Numbered from the stretch's first letter, positions 29,672 to 38,930 are shown. The stretch is DNA of 64,000 nt from Henriciella marina (GCF_027213945.1 NZ_JAPWGW010000004.1:310001-374000), one strand, 5' to 3'. Numbers and translations: made by a program. The notes: generated by a model from the letters alone, not told the origin.

Positions 29672-31081
29672 ATGGCTGACTATGATCTCATCGTCATCGG
29701 CTCCGGCCCTGGCGGATATGTTGCTGCAATTCGCGCAAGCCAGCTTGGGTTGAAGACAGCCATTGTTGAGCGCGAGAGCCTCGGCGGCATCTGCCTTAAC
29801 TGGGGCTGTATTCCGACCAAGGCGCTGCTGCGGTCGGCGGAGGTTCTGCACTACGCCACGAACGCCGAGCAGTTCGGCCTGAAGATCGACAAGGCTGGCT
29901 TTGATCTCGACGCGGTTGTCAAACGCTCCCGCGGTGTCGCCAAGCAGCTGTCTTCCGGTGTCAGCCACCTCATGAAGAAGAACAAGATCGACGTCATCAT
30001 GGGTGAGGCGACCCTGAAGAAGGGCAAGCCCGCGCCGATCGTTTCGGTCAAGGGCAAGGACGGAAAGACAAACGAATACAAGGCAAAGAACGTCATTCTT
30101 GCGACAGGGGCTCGGGCGCGCGCCATTCCGCAGGCAGGCCTGGAGCCAGACGGCGATCTGATCTGGACCTATCGCGAAGCCATGGTGCCGAAAGAGACGC
30201 CAAAGAAGCTGCTGGTCATCGGATCAGGGGCCATCGGGATCGAGTTTGCGAGCTTCTATAACGAGCTTGGGAGCGACGTGACGGTGGTTGAGGCCGTCGA
30301 CCGTATCCTGCCTGTCGAGGACGAGGAAATCTCGACGTTCGCACGCAAGCAGTTCGAGAAGCAGGGTATCAAGTTTCACACGGGCGCTCAGGTCAAATCG
30401 CTGAAGAAGGCGAACGGCAAGGTCACGGCAGATATCTCGTCCGGCGACAAGACCGAGAAACTGGAAGTCGACCGGGTGATCCTCGCCATTGGTATCGTCG
30501 GCAATACTGAAGGCCTGGGTCTGGAAGAGCTGGGCGTGAAGGTCGAGAAAACGCACGTGTTAGTCGATGGCTTTGGACGCACGGGCGTCAATGGCCTCTA
30601 TGCGATTGGTGACCTCACGGGCGCGCCTTGGCTGGCTCACAAGGCAAGCCATGAAGGCGTCATGTGCGTTGAGGGCATAGCAGGCGCTGAGGATGCTCAT
30701 GCTTTCGATGCCTGGAATGTGCCTGGCTGTACCTATTCGCACCCTCAGATTGCCAGCGTTGGCATGACTGAAGCCAAGGCGAAAGAGTCTGGTCACAAGA
30801 TCAAGGTCGGCAAGTTCCCATTCATTGGGAATGGAAAAGCAATCGCGCTTGGCGCAGCTGAAGGCCTAGTGAAGACGATCTTCGATGCCGAGACGGGTGA
30901 GTTGCTCGGTGCGCACATGATTGGCGCAGAGGTGACAGAGCTGATCCAGGGCTATGTCATCGCAAGAGAAGGCGAGCTGACGGAAGAGACCCTCATGCAC
31001 ACCGTCTTCCCGCACCCGACCCTGTCAGAGATGATGCACGAAAGCGTGCTGGCTTCGCAGGGGCGCGTTCTGCACATGTAG
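29672..31081 (+). CDS. lpdA: Dihydrolipoyl dehydrogenase, E3
   Basis: FAD enzyme that reoxidises dihydrolipoamide with NAD. The 469 residues include the FAD-binding GSGPGGYVAAIRA, the redox disulfide in GICLNWGCIPTKALL (near residue 40), the NAD-binding GSGAIGIEFASFYNELG, YAIGDLTGAPWLAHKA, and the catalytic His-Glu pair in FPHPTLSEMMHE. It follows pdhC by 15 bases and ends the pdh operon. It probably also serves 2-oxoglutarate dehydrogenase unless another copy exists elsewhere. Confidence 0.97.
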   Translation: MADYDLIVIGSGPGGYVAAIRASQLGLKTAIVERESLGGICLNWGCIPTKALLRSAEVLHYATNAEQFGLKIDKAGFDLDAVVKRSRGVAKQLSSGVSHLMKKNKIDVIMGEATLKKGKPAPIVSVKGKDGKTNEYKAKNVILATGARARAIPQAGLEPDGDLIWTYREAMVPKETPKKLLVIGSGAIGIEFASFYNELGSDVTVVEAVDRILPVEDEEISTFARKQFEKQGIKFHTGAQVKSLKKANGKVTADISSGDKTEKLEVDRVILAIGIVGNTEGLGLEELGVKVEKTHVLVDGFGRTGVNGLYAIGDLTGAPWLAHKASHEGVMCVEGIAGAEDAHAFDAWNVPGCTYSHPQIASVGMTEAKAKESGHKIKVGKFPFIGNGKAIALGAAEGLVKTIFDAETGELLGAHMIGAEVTELIQGYVIAREGELTEETLMHTVFPHPTLSEMMHESVLASQGRVLHM

Positions 31082-31141
31082 CAGCGCGTGGCCTGCAGCC
31101 GGGCGGTTCTTGGTAAATTGACCTTGGGGGCGGCGCCCGGC

Positions 31142-31888
31142 ATGTTTCAGTACATGTCGGTACCCCTCAGAAACACCGCCTATACACTGCAGCTGCACCA
31201 TCGTGGTGAGCTGATGACCCCGCTCGCGCAGGGGGCGCTCTGGTGGGAAGCGCGCAGGACGCTCATCGTTTCTGACCTGCACTTTGAGAAGGGATCCAGC
31301 TTCGCAAGGCGCGGTCAGCTCCTGCCGCCTTACGACACCAGCATGACGCTGAAAGTGGTCGAAGCGTTGGTTGACGAGTTTGCGCCGGACTGCGTTGTTT
31401 CCCTCGGAGACAGCTTCCATGATCCATCCGCCGAAGCGCGGCTTTCCCCCTCTGAGCGCCTGCGTATACGCGCCCTCACTGCGCGGACAGACTGGGTCTG
31501 GGTTGAAGGAAACCACGATCCGGATCCTCCAGCGCATCTGGGCGGGCGCGGCGCGAAAACGTTCCGTTTGGGCGACTGCGTTTTCCGCCACGAGCCAACC
31601 GGGGAAATTGGCGAGATATCCGGACACCTTCACCCTGTCGCACGCGTGGCAGGCCGGAGCAGGGCCATGCGTCGCAAATGCTTCATCACCGACGGACACC
31701 GTCTCATAATGCCATCCATGGGCGCTTATACGGGCGGGCTGAATATCCTGGACGAAGCGGTCACATGTCACTTCGCTGAGGGCTGGATCGCCTTCGCGGC
31801 AGGGGAAAAGCACGTTCACATGATTGACCGGAAGCTTTTGGCGCATGATCACCCAGCTTCTGCAAAGGAACGGCGCTGGCGTTTGTAA
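31142..31888 (+). CDS. PdeM-like metallophosphoesterase
   Basis: Calcineurin-like enzyme resembling the ligase-associated DNA damage response endonuclease PdeM. All metal motifs are present: SDLHFEKG (DxH), SLGDSFHD (GD), WVEGNHDPD (GNHD) and SGHLHP (GHxH). The 248-residue length fits. The start is placed at ATG 31142, with 31154 as alternative; the longer frame back to 31088 is not supported. PdeM genes often neighbour an Lhr-type helicase and an ATP-dependent ligase; here they are absent, so the repair role is inferred only from the family. Confidence 0.75.
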   Translation: MFQYMSVPLRNTAYTLQLHHRGELMTPLAQGALWWEARRTLIVSDLHFEKGSSFARRGQLLPPYDTSMTLKVVEALVDEFAPDCVVSLGDSFHDPSAEARLSPSERLRIRALTARTDWVWVEGNHDPDPPAHLGGRGAKTFRLGDCVFRHEPTGEIGEISGHLHPVARVAGRSRAMRRKCFITDGHRLIMPSMGAYTGGLNILDEAVTCHFAEGWIAFAAGEKHVHMIDRKLLAHDHPASAKERRWRL

Positions 31889-31934
31889 TTTCAGGATTTT
31901 GTCCTAGCTGAGGCAGTGGCAAAACGAGGTCTAC

Positions 31935-32771
31935 ATGGAACAGCTAGAGAATATCGATTTTAACGCGCTTATGTCTGAGTATTGGCCGGTACTGGTTAGC
32001 GGAGCCCTTAAAGTGCTCGGCGCGCTGGTTGTGCTCGTTATCGGGCTGCGTATTGCAGGGTGGCTCTCAAACCTGGTTCGAAAACAGACAACCAAGCGCG
32101 CCGGTGTTGATGAGACACTCGGTTCTTTCTTCGGGTCTCTGGTGCGCTGGTTTGTTACCGCTGCGGTCATTATTGCTTCGCTGCAGGTGTTTGGCGTGCA
32201 GGCGACCAGCTTTGTCGCCGTCCTTGGTGCGCTCACCCTTGCTATCGGCTTGTCGCTGCAGGGCGCTCTGGGTAATATCGCATCGGGCGTCATGATCATG
32301 CTGTTCCGCCCTTACAAGAATGGCGACTTCGTCGAGATCGCCGACCAGGTTGGTACGGTGAAGGAAATTAACCTGTTCCAGACCATCCTCGCGACGCTGG
32401 ACAATGTAAAAATCATCATTCCGAACACCGAGGCGATTGATGGCGTGATCAAGAATTATTCGGGCTACGATACGCGCCGCTGTGATATCGTTTTTGGAAT
32501 CGATTATGACGACGACATGGACAAGGCACTGGGCATTATCCAGACGCTTGTAGACGCCGATGACCGTGTCTTCCGTGATCCTGAGCCATTCGTGAAGGTA
32601 ACCAATCTCGGAGATAGTTCCGTCGATATCACGTGCCGTCTCTGGTGTACGGCAACGGATCTGTGGGACCTCAAATTCGATATGACCAAGAAGGTAAAAG
32701 CAGAGTTTGATGCACAGGGTATTTCCATTCCCTATCCGCATCGCACGCTTGTCCAGAAGGTTGCGAGCTAG
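31935..32771 (+). CDS. mscS: Small-conductance mechanosensitive channel (MscS family)
   Basis: Homoheptameric membrane channel opened by membrane tension on hypo-osmotic shock. The 278 residues match the E. coli MscS length. Three membrane helices (about 18-42, 64-86, 92-112) precede the beta domain; the pore helix shows the Ala/Gly packing pattern in LTLAIGLSLQGALGNIASGV, followed by FRPYKNGDFVEI. The C-terminal alpha/beta vestibule domain ends at PYPHRT. A GAGGT ribosome-binding site precedes the ATG. Confidence 0.93.
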   Translation: MEQLENIDFNALMSEYWPVLVSGALKVLGALVVLVIGLRIAGWLSNLVRKQTTKRAGVDETLGSFFGSLVRWFVTAAVIIASLQVFGVQATSFVAVLGALTLAIGLSLQGALGNIASGVMIMLFRPYKNGDFVEIADQVGTVKEINLFQTILATLDNVKIIIPNTEAIDGVIKNYSGYDTRRCDIVFGIDYDDDMDKALGIIQTLVDADDRVFRDPEPFVKVTNLGDSSVDITCRLWCTATDLWDLKFDMTKKVKAEFDAQGISIPYPHRTLVQKVAS

Positions 32772-32797
32772 CGCAATATCGAAGGGGCATTGAGGTA

Positions 32798-33163
32798 ATG
32801 GCGAAGACAGACCCGGTTGAAGCGCCGGTCGTTACCAAGATAGGCGATCCCGTCCGGGACGCCGGGCGGGCTCCCAAGCCTCAACGCTCACTTCAGCGCA
32901 GGCTGTTTTCGGTCGGCTTGTTGCAGATTGCCGGACTGACTGCTGTGAGTGTGGTGCTCGGCCTATTCCTGCTCTCCCTCAATTTCGATCCGAACAGTGA
33001 CGGACTTAATTTGAGAGGCGCAGTCTGGAGCGTGATACAGGGCATTTTCCAATCTGTCCTGTGGCTGGTCGGAACGCTCGGGAAGCCCTTCCTTGCAGGT
33101 GCGGCAATCGTGGTGCCGGCGTTTCTTTTATGGCGCCTGGCCAGTTTGCCCTTTCGAAAATAG
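32798..33163 (+). CDS. Small hypothetical inner-membrane protein
   Basis: A 121-residue protein with a polar, Pro/Lys-rich N-terminus (about 38 residues) and two or three membrane helices (about 42-64, 75-92 and 97-117). It may belong to DUF6460 (recalled, unverified). No catalytic motif is visible. It follows mscS by 26 bases and precedes the reductase gene by 44, so it may be cotranscribed with the channel, but no function can be assigned. Confidence 0.75.
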   Translation: MAKTDPVEAPVVTKIGDPVRDAGRAPKPQRSLQRRLFSVGLLQIAGLTAVSVVLGLFLLSLNFDPNSDGLNLRGAVWSVIQGIFQSVLWLVGTLGKPFLAGAAIVVPAFLLWRLASLPFRK

Positions 33164-33207
33164 CTTTGCGAACTAAGCTCTCCTGAAAATATAAAGGGAG
33201 ACTATTC

Positions 33208-34110
33208 GTGGATATAGACAAGCTGATGTTCAAGCCGGGCCTCATGGACGGCGAGAGGGTTCTTGTAACCGGCGGCGGCACTGGTCTCGGCAAGGAAATG
33301 GCAGAAGGCTTTCTGAAACTGGGGGCCGAAGTTCACATCTGTGGCCGTCGCGGCAAGGTCTGCGAAGATACTGCTGAAGAGCTCATGTCCAGCCATGGCG
33401 GTAAGGTTGTGCCTCACGCCTGCGACATCCGCGTTGCCGAAGCCATCACGGATATGAATGATGCGATATGGTCAAAGCATGGCGCGTTGACCGGCCTCGT
33501 GAACAACGCAGCGGGCAACTTCATCTCGAGGACCGAAGACCTTTCCATTCGCGGCTTCGACGCGATCTCGAACATCGTCTTTCGTGGCAGCTTCTATATG
33601 ACCCACGATATCGGCAAACGCTGGATCGCACAGAAGCTGCGCGGAAACGTGACGTCCATCCTGACAACCTGGGTCTGGAATGGGGGACCTTTCGTGGTCC
33701 CGTCTGCCATGTCCAAGGCTGCGGTAAATACCATGACGCAAAGCCTTGCCGTTGAGTGGGGTCGTTACGGCCTTCGTTTCAATGCGATTGCGCCCGGACC
33801 ATTCCCGACCGAAGGGATGACCAAACGGCTGTCGCCCGAGACTGAGGGCGCCGAGCGTCGCGATTCAGGCGCCGCAAACCCGATGGGCCGCGTTGGAGAG
33901 ATGCATGAGCTGGTGAACCTTGCCGTTTTCTTGATGGCGCCAGGGGCTGAGTACGTGAACGGCCAGACGATCGCAATTGATGGGGCGATGTACAACGCAT
34001 CGGGCGGCAATTTCGCCCAGCTTACGCAATGGGGCGATGAGGAGTGGAAAGCTGCGCGCGACGCGATTGAAGCTCAAAATGACAAGGACAAGGCGGCGCG
34101 CACGGTCTAG
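33208..34110 (+). CDS. SDR oxidoreductase resembling 2,4-dienoyl-CoA reductase
   Basis: NADPH-dependent short-chain dehydrogenase of 300 residues, probably in beta-oxidation of unsaturated acyl-CoA. It has the nucleotide motif TGGGTGLGKEMA, NNAAGNF, and FVVPSAMSKAAVNTM followed by GPFPTEG, which closely matches the DECR pattern (FVVPSAxxK) rather than the usual YxxxK. Where human DECR1 has its catalytic Tyr, ten residues before the Ser of VPSA, this protein has Trp. The start is a GTG with AAAGGGAG upstream. The stop overlaps the next, opposite gene through CTAG. Confidence 0.83.
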   Translation: MDIDKLMFKPGLMDGERVLVTGGGTGLGKEMAEGFLKLGAEVHICGRRGKVCEDTAEELMSSHGGKVVPHACDIRVAEAITDMNDAIWSKHGALTGLVNNAAGNFISRTEDLSIRGFDAISNIVFRGSFYMTHDIGKRWIAQKLRGNVTSILTTWVWNGGPFVVPSAMSKAAVNTMTQSLAVEWGRYGLRFNAIAPGPFPTEGMTKRLSPETEGAERRDSGAANPMGRVGEMHELVNLAVFLMAPGAEYVNGQTIAIDGAMYNASGGNFAQLTQWGDEEWKAARDAIEAQNDKDKAARTV

Positions 34111-35102
34111 TGGCGGCGCATTTCTTCACCTGGGGCGAGAAATCGCTCCAGGGATTCACCGTTCCAGTTGGCGTGAGCGATTTCGATCCGCTGTTTCACA
34201 TCTTCCGGTACTGAAGGAAGCTCGTGGATCGGTAGTAGGAGCGGTCTCAGGCCGCGAAGATTTGCAGTCTGGATCGCAATACCAGGACGGGCATTCAGCT
34301 CTAGCAGAGTTGGTCCCTTGTGCTCACAGATGACAATGTCCACACCGACATAGCCAAGGCCGATATGATGTCCGAGACGACTGGCGAGGTCGAGTATCTC
34401 CGGCCAGGACGGCACCTGGAAGTCCCGGACTGGTGTTTCGAAATCGGGATGGACATCCACCGAGTCATTATGCTGAACGCCGCGTGTCGTAACGCCAGTA
34501 ATTAGATCGATGCCCGCACCGATGCCGCCTTGGTGAAGGTTTGCCTTCCCGTCCGACTCGGCGGTGGGAAGGCGCAACATCGCCATTACAGGCACGCCGC
34601 GAAACACAATGACGCGGACATCAGGCACCCCGCCAAATGCCAGCTTCGAGAAGGCCGAATGTGGAACGAGGCGTTCTTCGACCATCACCTGATCCGAGCC
34701 GTCACCCATCGAGAACATACCGCTCAGCATATTGTTCAAATGGTAGCGGATGTCGGACCATAGCATGATCTGGCCGTTCATGCGGCGCAGTCCCGTCTTC
34801 GCCACGCCGTTGAACACCATGATGCCGCCGCCGCCTGACCCATTTGCAGGCTTCACAACGAAAGAACGATGCTTTTCTGCGATCCTTCCGAGCAGGTTCA
34901 TCTCGCCGCCATATCGTATGACGCCGTACAGTTCTGGCACCGTCACGCCTGCTTCGATGGCAAGCTTCTTGGTGATGACCTTGTCGTCTACGAGAGGGTA
35001 GAAGCGCCTCGGATTATAAGCCGCGATGAAGTCCAGGTTCCGGCTGTTCATGCCGAGCACGCCGGACTTGGCTAATTTCGATATCGGACCGAAACCGATC
35101 AT
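34107..35102 (-). CDS. ATP-grasp alpha-L-glutamate ligase-like protein (RimK-related)
   Basis: Predicted cytosolic ligase of 331 residues that forms an amide or peptide bond with ATP. ATP-grasp features are VVKPANGSGGGGIMVF (P-loop-like), VMVEERL, DVRVIVFRGVPVMAMLRLP and the metal-binding TLLELNARPGIAIQ. It belongs to the RimK-related family usually found with the two genes upstream. Its start overlaps the stop of the 7TM protein by four bases (ATGA). Substrate is unknown; Glu addition to a peptide is inferred from RimK. Confidence 0.87.
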   Translation of the reverse strand: MIGFGPISKLAKSGVLGMNSRNLDFIAAYNPRRFYPLVDDKVITKKLAIEAGVTVPELYGVIRYGGEMNLLGRIAEKHRSFVVKPANGSGGGGIMVFNGVAKTGLRRMNGQIMLWSDIRYHLNNMLSGMFSMGDGSDQVMVEERLVPHSAFSKLAFGGVPDVRVIVFRGVPVMAMLRLPTAESDGKANLHQGGIGAGIDLITGVTTRGVQHNDSVDVHPDFETPVRDFQVPSWPEILDLASRLGHHIGLGYVGVDIVICEHKGPTLLELNARPGIAIQTANLRGLRPLLLPIHELPSVPEDVKQRIEIAHANWNGESLERFLAPGEEMRRH

Positions 35103-36670
35103 GAGGTCTTGTCACCTGCATTTGCCAGGACCTTGAAGCGGTAATACTCCGTCACTTTGTAACCAGTGTACCGACCGAGCAGCAGCACGACAGCGAGCAC
35201 GATGAGCAGCAGCTCAGGGAATACGATTGCAAAGTGTTCAATGTATTCGCTGGTAAGGATGTAATAGGCCGGTATGGCGCCTGCGAGTGATCCGAGCGCT
35301 TTCTTCATTGCTTCTGTCGCGCCGTCTTCTTCCCAGGTCAGCGACATGCGTTCAATGGTCATCGTGATAATCACAAGCGGAAAGAGTGAGATCGAGAGGC
35401 CGGTCTGAATTCCCATTGCTTCACCAGCAAGCGCGATGAACATCATCACGAATGTCACGATGATCAGGACCGCTGCGAGACGTGGGACCAGCAGCAATTG
35501 AAGCTGATTGAAGTATGCGCGAAGCATCAGGCCGACAGCCACAATGCCGGTAAAGAGAGCGATACCGGTAAACAGCTGGGTCTCTCGGAATGCGAGCGCA
35601 ATCAGCACGGGCATGAACGTGCCGAAGGCGGGCATGCCGATAACCTGTTTGAGAATAACGATGATCAAAGCGCCCAGCGGGATCAGCAGAAGCACGCGGA
35701 AAACGAGTTGAAGATCAATCGGCAGGCTGAGCAGGGACGTCGCGTTCACCCAGGGCGCAAATTCAGAGCCGCGCTCCATGGCACGAGATAGCTGGCTTTC
35801 GAAGTTCCGGGCGACTGACCAGGATACGCCGACACGATTGAAGCCATCACCAGCAACAATCGGTTGTCTGTCATAGACGATGGGAAGGGTGCGGGCATCG
35901 TTCAGGGGCTCCGCAGTGGTGCCGTTCGCACTGACCCAAGTTTCACCCAGCCAGTACTCTACCCAAGTGGTAAGGGGGGCCTGACGGGTGTCCGTATCGA
36001 GGATAATGCCCTGAACATGCCGGGCGGGCGTACCTGCTGCGTTCAGCAGGAATACAAGCCTGTCGGACGCGTTCGATATTTCAGGGGGGCCGCCTTCGAT
36101 AATCGTGGAGATACGGTCATCACTCTCGTCGGCGCTGAGGCGGGCCAGCTGCGTGATAAAGCTGCGCTCTCCCGCCGACTTCTCAAGCGCCTCTGTGAGG
36201 ATCGAATCAAGTGCGACCAGAAGCGGTGTCGCGTTTTCTTCGATCGCGCGTCGGCGTTCGGATCGACGGTAGTCAGATACCGCTTCAGGCGTGGGGCGGG
36301 CGTCACTGGAATAGCGCTGATCAACCGCAATCAGCTTCGCACTATAGAACAGAACAGCACTTCCATCTTGCGCACGGCGCTCAAAAACCGCCTGACGACC
36401 GGTATCGGTTGTATCGGTTTCAACGCCAAAGCCCGAAGCAACGAAGGTCTCGTCTACAACGGTGAACTGGCCCTCGGAGTTTGGAAGGGCGAGACGGAGG
36501 GTAACCGGGTCGCCGCGCCCGCGGAACGAAACTTTCGCCTCAATCGTCCATGTATCTGAATCGAGGTTCGGCACGACTGGAAAACCGAGGCGCGTGACCT
36601 TGTACGAAAAGATGCCGAGCGCGGCCGCGATAAGCGCGCCCACGATAATCAGCAATTGAGTGCGTTTCAA
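35099..36670 (-). CDS. Inactive transglutaminase fused to seven membrane helices
   Basis: Inner-membrane protein of 523 residues. One N-terminal helix (about 5-24) leads to a periplasmic domain of some 300 residues whose second half resembles a transglutaminase core (LNAAGTPARHVQG, then TTWVEYWLGETWV). The catalytic His that usually begins the HxWVE segment is Thr and the following Asp is Asn, so it should not be catalytic. Seven helices follow between about residues 320 and 510. It lies between the retropepsin and the ATP-grasp ligase, the well-known trio, and could link periplasm to cytosol. Confidence 0.87.
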   Translation of the reverse strand: MKRTQLLIIVGALIAAALGIFSYKVTRLGFPVVPNLDSDTWTIEAKVSFRGRGDPVTLRLALPNSEGQFTVVDETFVASGFGVETDTTDTGRQAVFERRAQDGSAVLFYSAKLIAVDQRYSSDARPTPEAVSDYRRSERRRAIEENATPLLVALDSILTEALEKSAGERSFITQLARLSADESDDRISTIIEGGPPEISNASDRLVFLLNAAGTPARHVQGIILDTDTRQAPLTTWVEYWLGETWVSANGTTAEPLNDARTLPIVYDRQPIVAGDGFNRVGVSWSVARNFESQLSRAMERGSEFAPWVNATSLLSLPIDLQLVFRVLLLIPLGALIIVILKQVIGMPAFGTFMPVLIALAFRETQLFTGIALFTGIVAVGLMLRAYFNQLQLLLVPRLAAVLIIVTFVMMFIALAGEAMGIQTGLSISLFPLVIITMTIERMSLTWEEDGATEAMKKALGSLAGAIPAYYILTSEYIEHFAIVFPELLLIVLAVVLLLGRYTGYKVTEYYRFKVLANAGDKTS

Positions 36671-36709
36671 AAATCAGCTCCGAGTCGCCCTTTAACCCCA
36701 ACGGCCCGA

Positions 36710-37222
36710 CTACTTAGAACAACGTGCCCGCTTCGTATAGATTTCACTTGCGTCAACGACGATGTTTGCCTTTTCAAGCATATTGCGGCCGATCAGGGTC
36801 TCGTAGTTGAAGTTGCCCCTGTCAGCGAGCGTGACCTCATCTTCGATGAGAAGGCCACCAAGGCAGAACTCAAGCTCAACAACCGGACGATGGATCAGTC
36901 CGCCACGCTTGGTCTTGATGGCAGCCCAGCGAACGATTTCTGTCTCGATCGTCCGCTCTTCGTCATCCTCATTGATGACTTTGAAAACGATGTCTCGCGA
37001 CTTGTCTTCGTCGTCCCAGTCGTTGCGGGAGGGCGCATTGAGAATCACGGCGTGGATGGAGGAGGTCTTGGCGCCTGAATCAAGCTTGGCATCAAGCTGA
37101 ATATCAAGATCGGCGATCCGCACGTGTTCGAGCCAGCCGAGGACGTTTTTGTCGGTATCTGCAGCGGCGCTGAACGTCATTCCAGCTATGATGGAAGTAG
37201 CGATGAGAAGTTTACGCAACAT
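36710..37222 (-). CDS. Periplasmic retropepsin-like aspartic protease (RimB / 'ATP-dependent zinc protease' family)
   Basis: A 170-residue protein with a signal peptide (cleavage near SAAADT) and one retropepsin-like domain. The catalytic Asp is in KLDSGAKTSSIHA near residue 50, and the C-terminal LIGRNML is the hydrophobic-hydrophobic-Gly element of such proteases. Like retropepsins it probably dimerises. It is the first gene of the minus-strand trio, 39 bases before the 7TM gene. The common name 'ATP-dependent zinc protease' is misleading: no zinc or ATP site is visible. Two Cys (CLGG and RARCSK) might form a disulfide. Confidence 0.88.
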   Translation of the reverse strand: MLRKLLIATSIIAGMTFSAAADTDKNVLGWLEHVRIADLDIQLDAKLDSGAKTSSIHAVILNAPSRNDWDDEDKSRDIVFKVINEDDEERTIETEIVRWAAIKTKRGGLIHRPVVELEFCLGGLLIEDEVTLADRGNFNYETLIGRNMLEKANIVVDASEIYTKRARCSK

Positions 37223-37309
37223 GGATTCTTGCCTGCCTTTGTTTATCTGGCGCTGTAAACAGCAAGAATGTGATTTTCGCGTGGCGAAATTCGCATCTAA
37301 CTTTGACGC

Positions 37310-38896
37310 TCAGGCATCGTTGAGTTTGCGAACCAGCTGGTTCACGGCGCCATAGTCAATCTTGCCGGTCCCAAGCACCGGTATGTCATCGACATGATAG
37401 ACCTTTCGGGGAACGGAAAGTTCCGAAACGCCATGCGATTGTGACCAGGCCAGTATCTCGCTTCGGTTCGCTTCTCCTGATGTCGTAAGAAGCACGACCT
37501 GTTCGCCCTTGCGCGGGTCAGGAATTGCGCCCGCCGCATGCATGTCATCCGGCCAGATAGCGCTGGCGCAATTCTCAACAACCGCCAGTGAGACCATTTC
37601 GCCGCCAATTTTCGCAAAACGCTTTACGCGGCCCTGGATGCGAATGCAGCGGTCCTTGTCGATTGCCACGATGTCCCCGGTGTCGTGCCAGCCCTCGTCT
37701 AGCGGCTCCAGCACTCCCGGATTGTCAGCCCGCATATAGCCCTGCATGATGTTCGGCCCGCGAATGCGAAGCCTGCCGCCATCCTCAATGCCTTCGACCG
37801 GCAAAAGCTCATATTTCATGTCGGCCATAAGGCGGCCCACAGTGCCGGGCTTGTTCATTTCAACGCTGTTTGCCGCGACTACTGGCGAGGCTTCCGTTGC
37901 GCCATAACCTTCGAGGATCTCGATCTGGAATTTGCGGCGAACCAGTTGGCGGGTTTCATCGCGCACGCGTTCAGCACCGCATACAGCGAGACGGACGCTG
38001 TTCATGTCGCCTTCCTCGCCTGCACGAGCGTATTGGGAAATGAAAGTGTCGGTCGCGAGCAGGATGGTTGAACCGGTCTGTCGGATACGTTTGGCAATTT
38101 CGCGCGGCTGAAGTGGGGTAGGGTGAAATACAGCTTTCACGCCAGCGATGAGCGGTAGCAGCGCGCCGACTGTCAGGCCAAAGCAATGGAAAGTCGGCAG
38201 CGGATTGAACACTGAGTCCGCCTCAGGCGAGAGACCGATATGCGCGCGCACCTGTTCCACATTGGCGATGATGTTCTGGTGACTCAGGACGACACCCTTA
38301 GGCTCTCCCTCCGTGCCAGAGGTAAACAGGATAACGCCGGTCTTCTTATGGTCTGGCCCCTGGTAGACGAGAGATGGAAGCATAGGACCCACGGCACCCC
38401 TGGCCTTGTCGGCAAGCGACAGGTTTTCACGCACGTCTTCAAGATAGATGAATTCCGCGTCCTTACTCAGACTTTCAACAAGTGGCTCGAGGCTTCCGAG
38501 TTCGATGAACTTGTTAGCTGTGATGATTTTAGACACCTCAGCCGCGCGCATGGCCGAGCGAATGTTTGCCGAGCCCGCCGTGAAGTTAAGCATCGCCGGG
38601 ATACGACCGGCCGCGAGGACAGCAAGAAAAGCGATCACGGCACCTGCGCCAGTAGGCAGCATGATGCCGAGTACTTCGTTTTTCGCTGTCTTGCCGCGAA
38701 TCGCCGAACCAAGCGCGAAGGCAGCCCGGGCAATCTCTGTGTAAGTCAGTTCGCGCTCATCGCCATCAACTATGGCTACGGTTGAACCGCCAAACTCCTT
38801 CCGGGCCCGCAAAAAGGCGGAAAAGATGTCGGTCCGCGTTCGTTTCAGGCTGAATGGGATCGGTTCTGGAACTGATGTCATGGCAAGCTTCGGCAT
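37310..38896 (-). CDS. AMP-forming acyl-CoA/acyl-ACP synthetase
   Basis: Adenylates a carboxylic acid, probably a fatty acid, and transfers it to a thiol. The 528-residue ANL enzyme has the P-loop ILFTSGTEGEPKGVVLSH, YGATEASPVV, the Asp in WHDTGDI and the catalytic Lys in LGTGKIDYG. It resembles the synthetase half of the Aas acyltransferase/acyl-ACP synthetase, without an acyltransferase domain. The start is uncertain among ATG 38896, ATG 38881 and a GTG at 38920. It is divergent from lipA and 87 bases upstream of the retropepsin, so it may or may not share that transcript. Confidence 0.8.
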   Translation of the reverse strand: MPKLAMTSVPEPIPFSLKRTRTDIFSAFLRARKEFGGSTVAIVDGDERELTYTEIARAAFALGSAIRGKTAKNEVLGIMLPTGAGAVIAFLAVLAAGRIPAMLNFTAGSANIRSAMRAAEVSKIITANKFIELGSLEPLVESLSKDAEFIYLEDVRENLSLADKARGAVGPMLPSLVYQGPDHKKTGVILFTSGTEGEPKGVVLSHQNIIANVEQVRAHIGLSPEADSVFNPLPTFHCFGLTVGALLPLIAGVKAVFHPTPLQPREIAKRIRQTGSTILLATDTFISQYARAGEEGDMNSVRLAVCGAERVRDETRQLVRRKFQIEILEGYGATEASPVVAANSVEMNKPGTVGRLMADMKYELLPVEGIEDGGRLRIRGPNIMQGYMRADNPGVLEPLDEGWHDTGDIVAIDKDRCIRIQGRVKRFAKIGGEMVSLAVVENCASAIWPDDMHAAGAIPDPRKGEQVVLLTTSGEANRSEILAWSQSHGVSELSVPRKVYHVDDIPVLGTGKIDYGAVNQLVRKLNDA

Positions 38897-38914
38897 TGTG
38901 ATTTTTAAACTCAG

Positions 38915-38930
38915 TGTCACAAAATGTCAC
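38915..38930. promoter_or_regulatory. TGTCAC direct repeat between acyl synthetase and lipA
   Basis: TGTCAC, AAAA, TGTCAC: two exact 6-base direct repeats one helical turn apart, in the 131-base divergent gap. It lies 19 bases upstream of the synthetase ATG. A repressor or activator site is likely; its protein is not identifiable. Confidence 0.45.

Noticed and set aside
31025-31852. 275-codon open frame antisense to the PdeM-like gene
   Set aside because: All four metallophosphoesterase motifs lie on the + strand; the antisense frame has no recognisable pattern.
37240-37290. Terminator after the acyl synthetase or promoter of the retropepsin gene
   Set aside because: Only short stems (for example TTCGC-GTG-GCGAA) without a T tract were seen, and no good -35/-10 pair; support is too weak to list.
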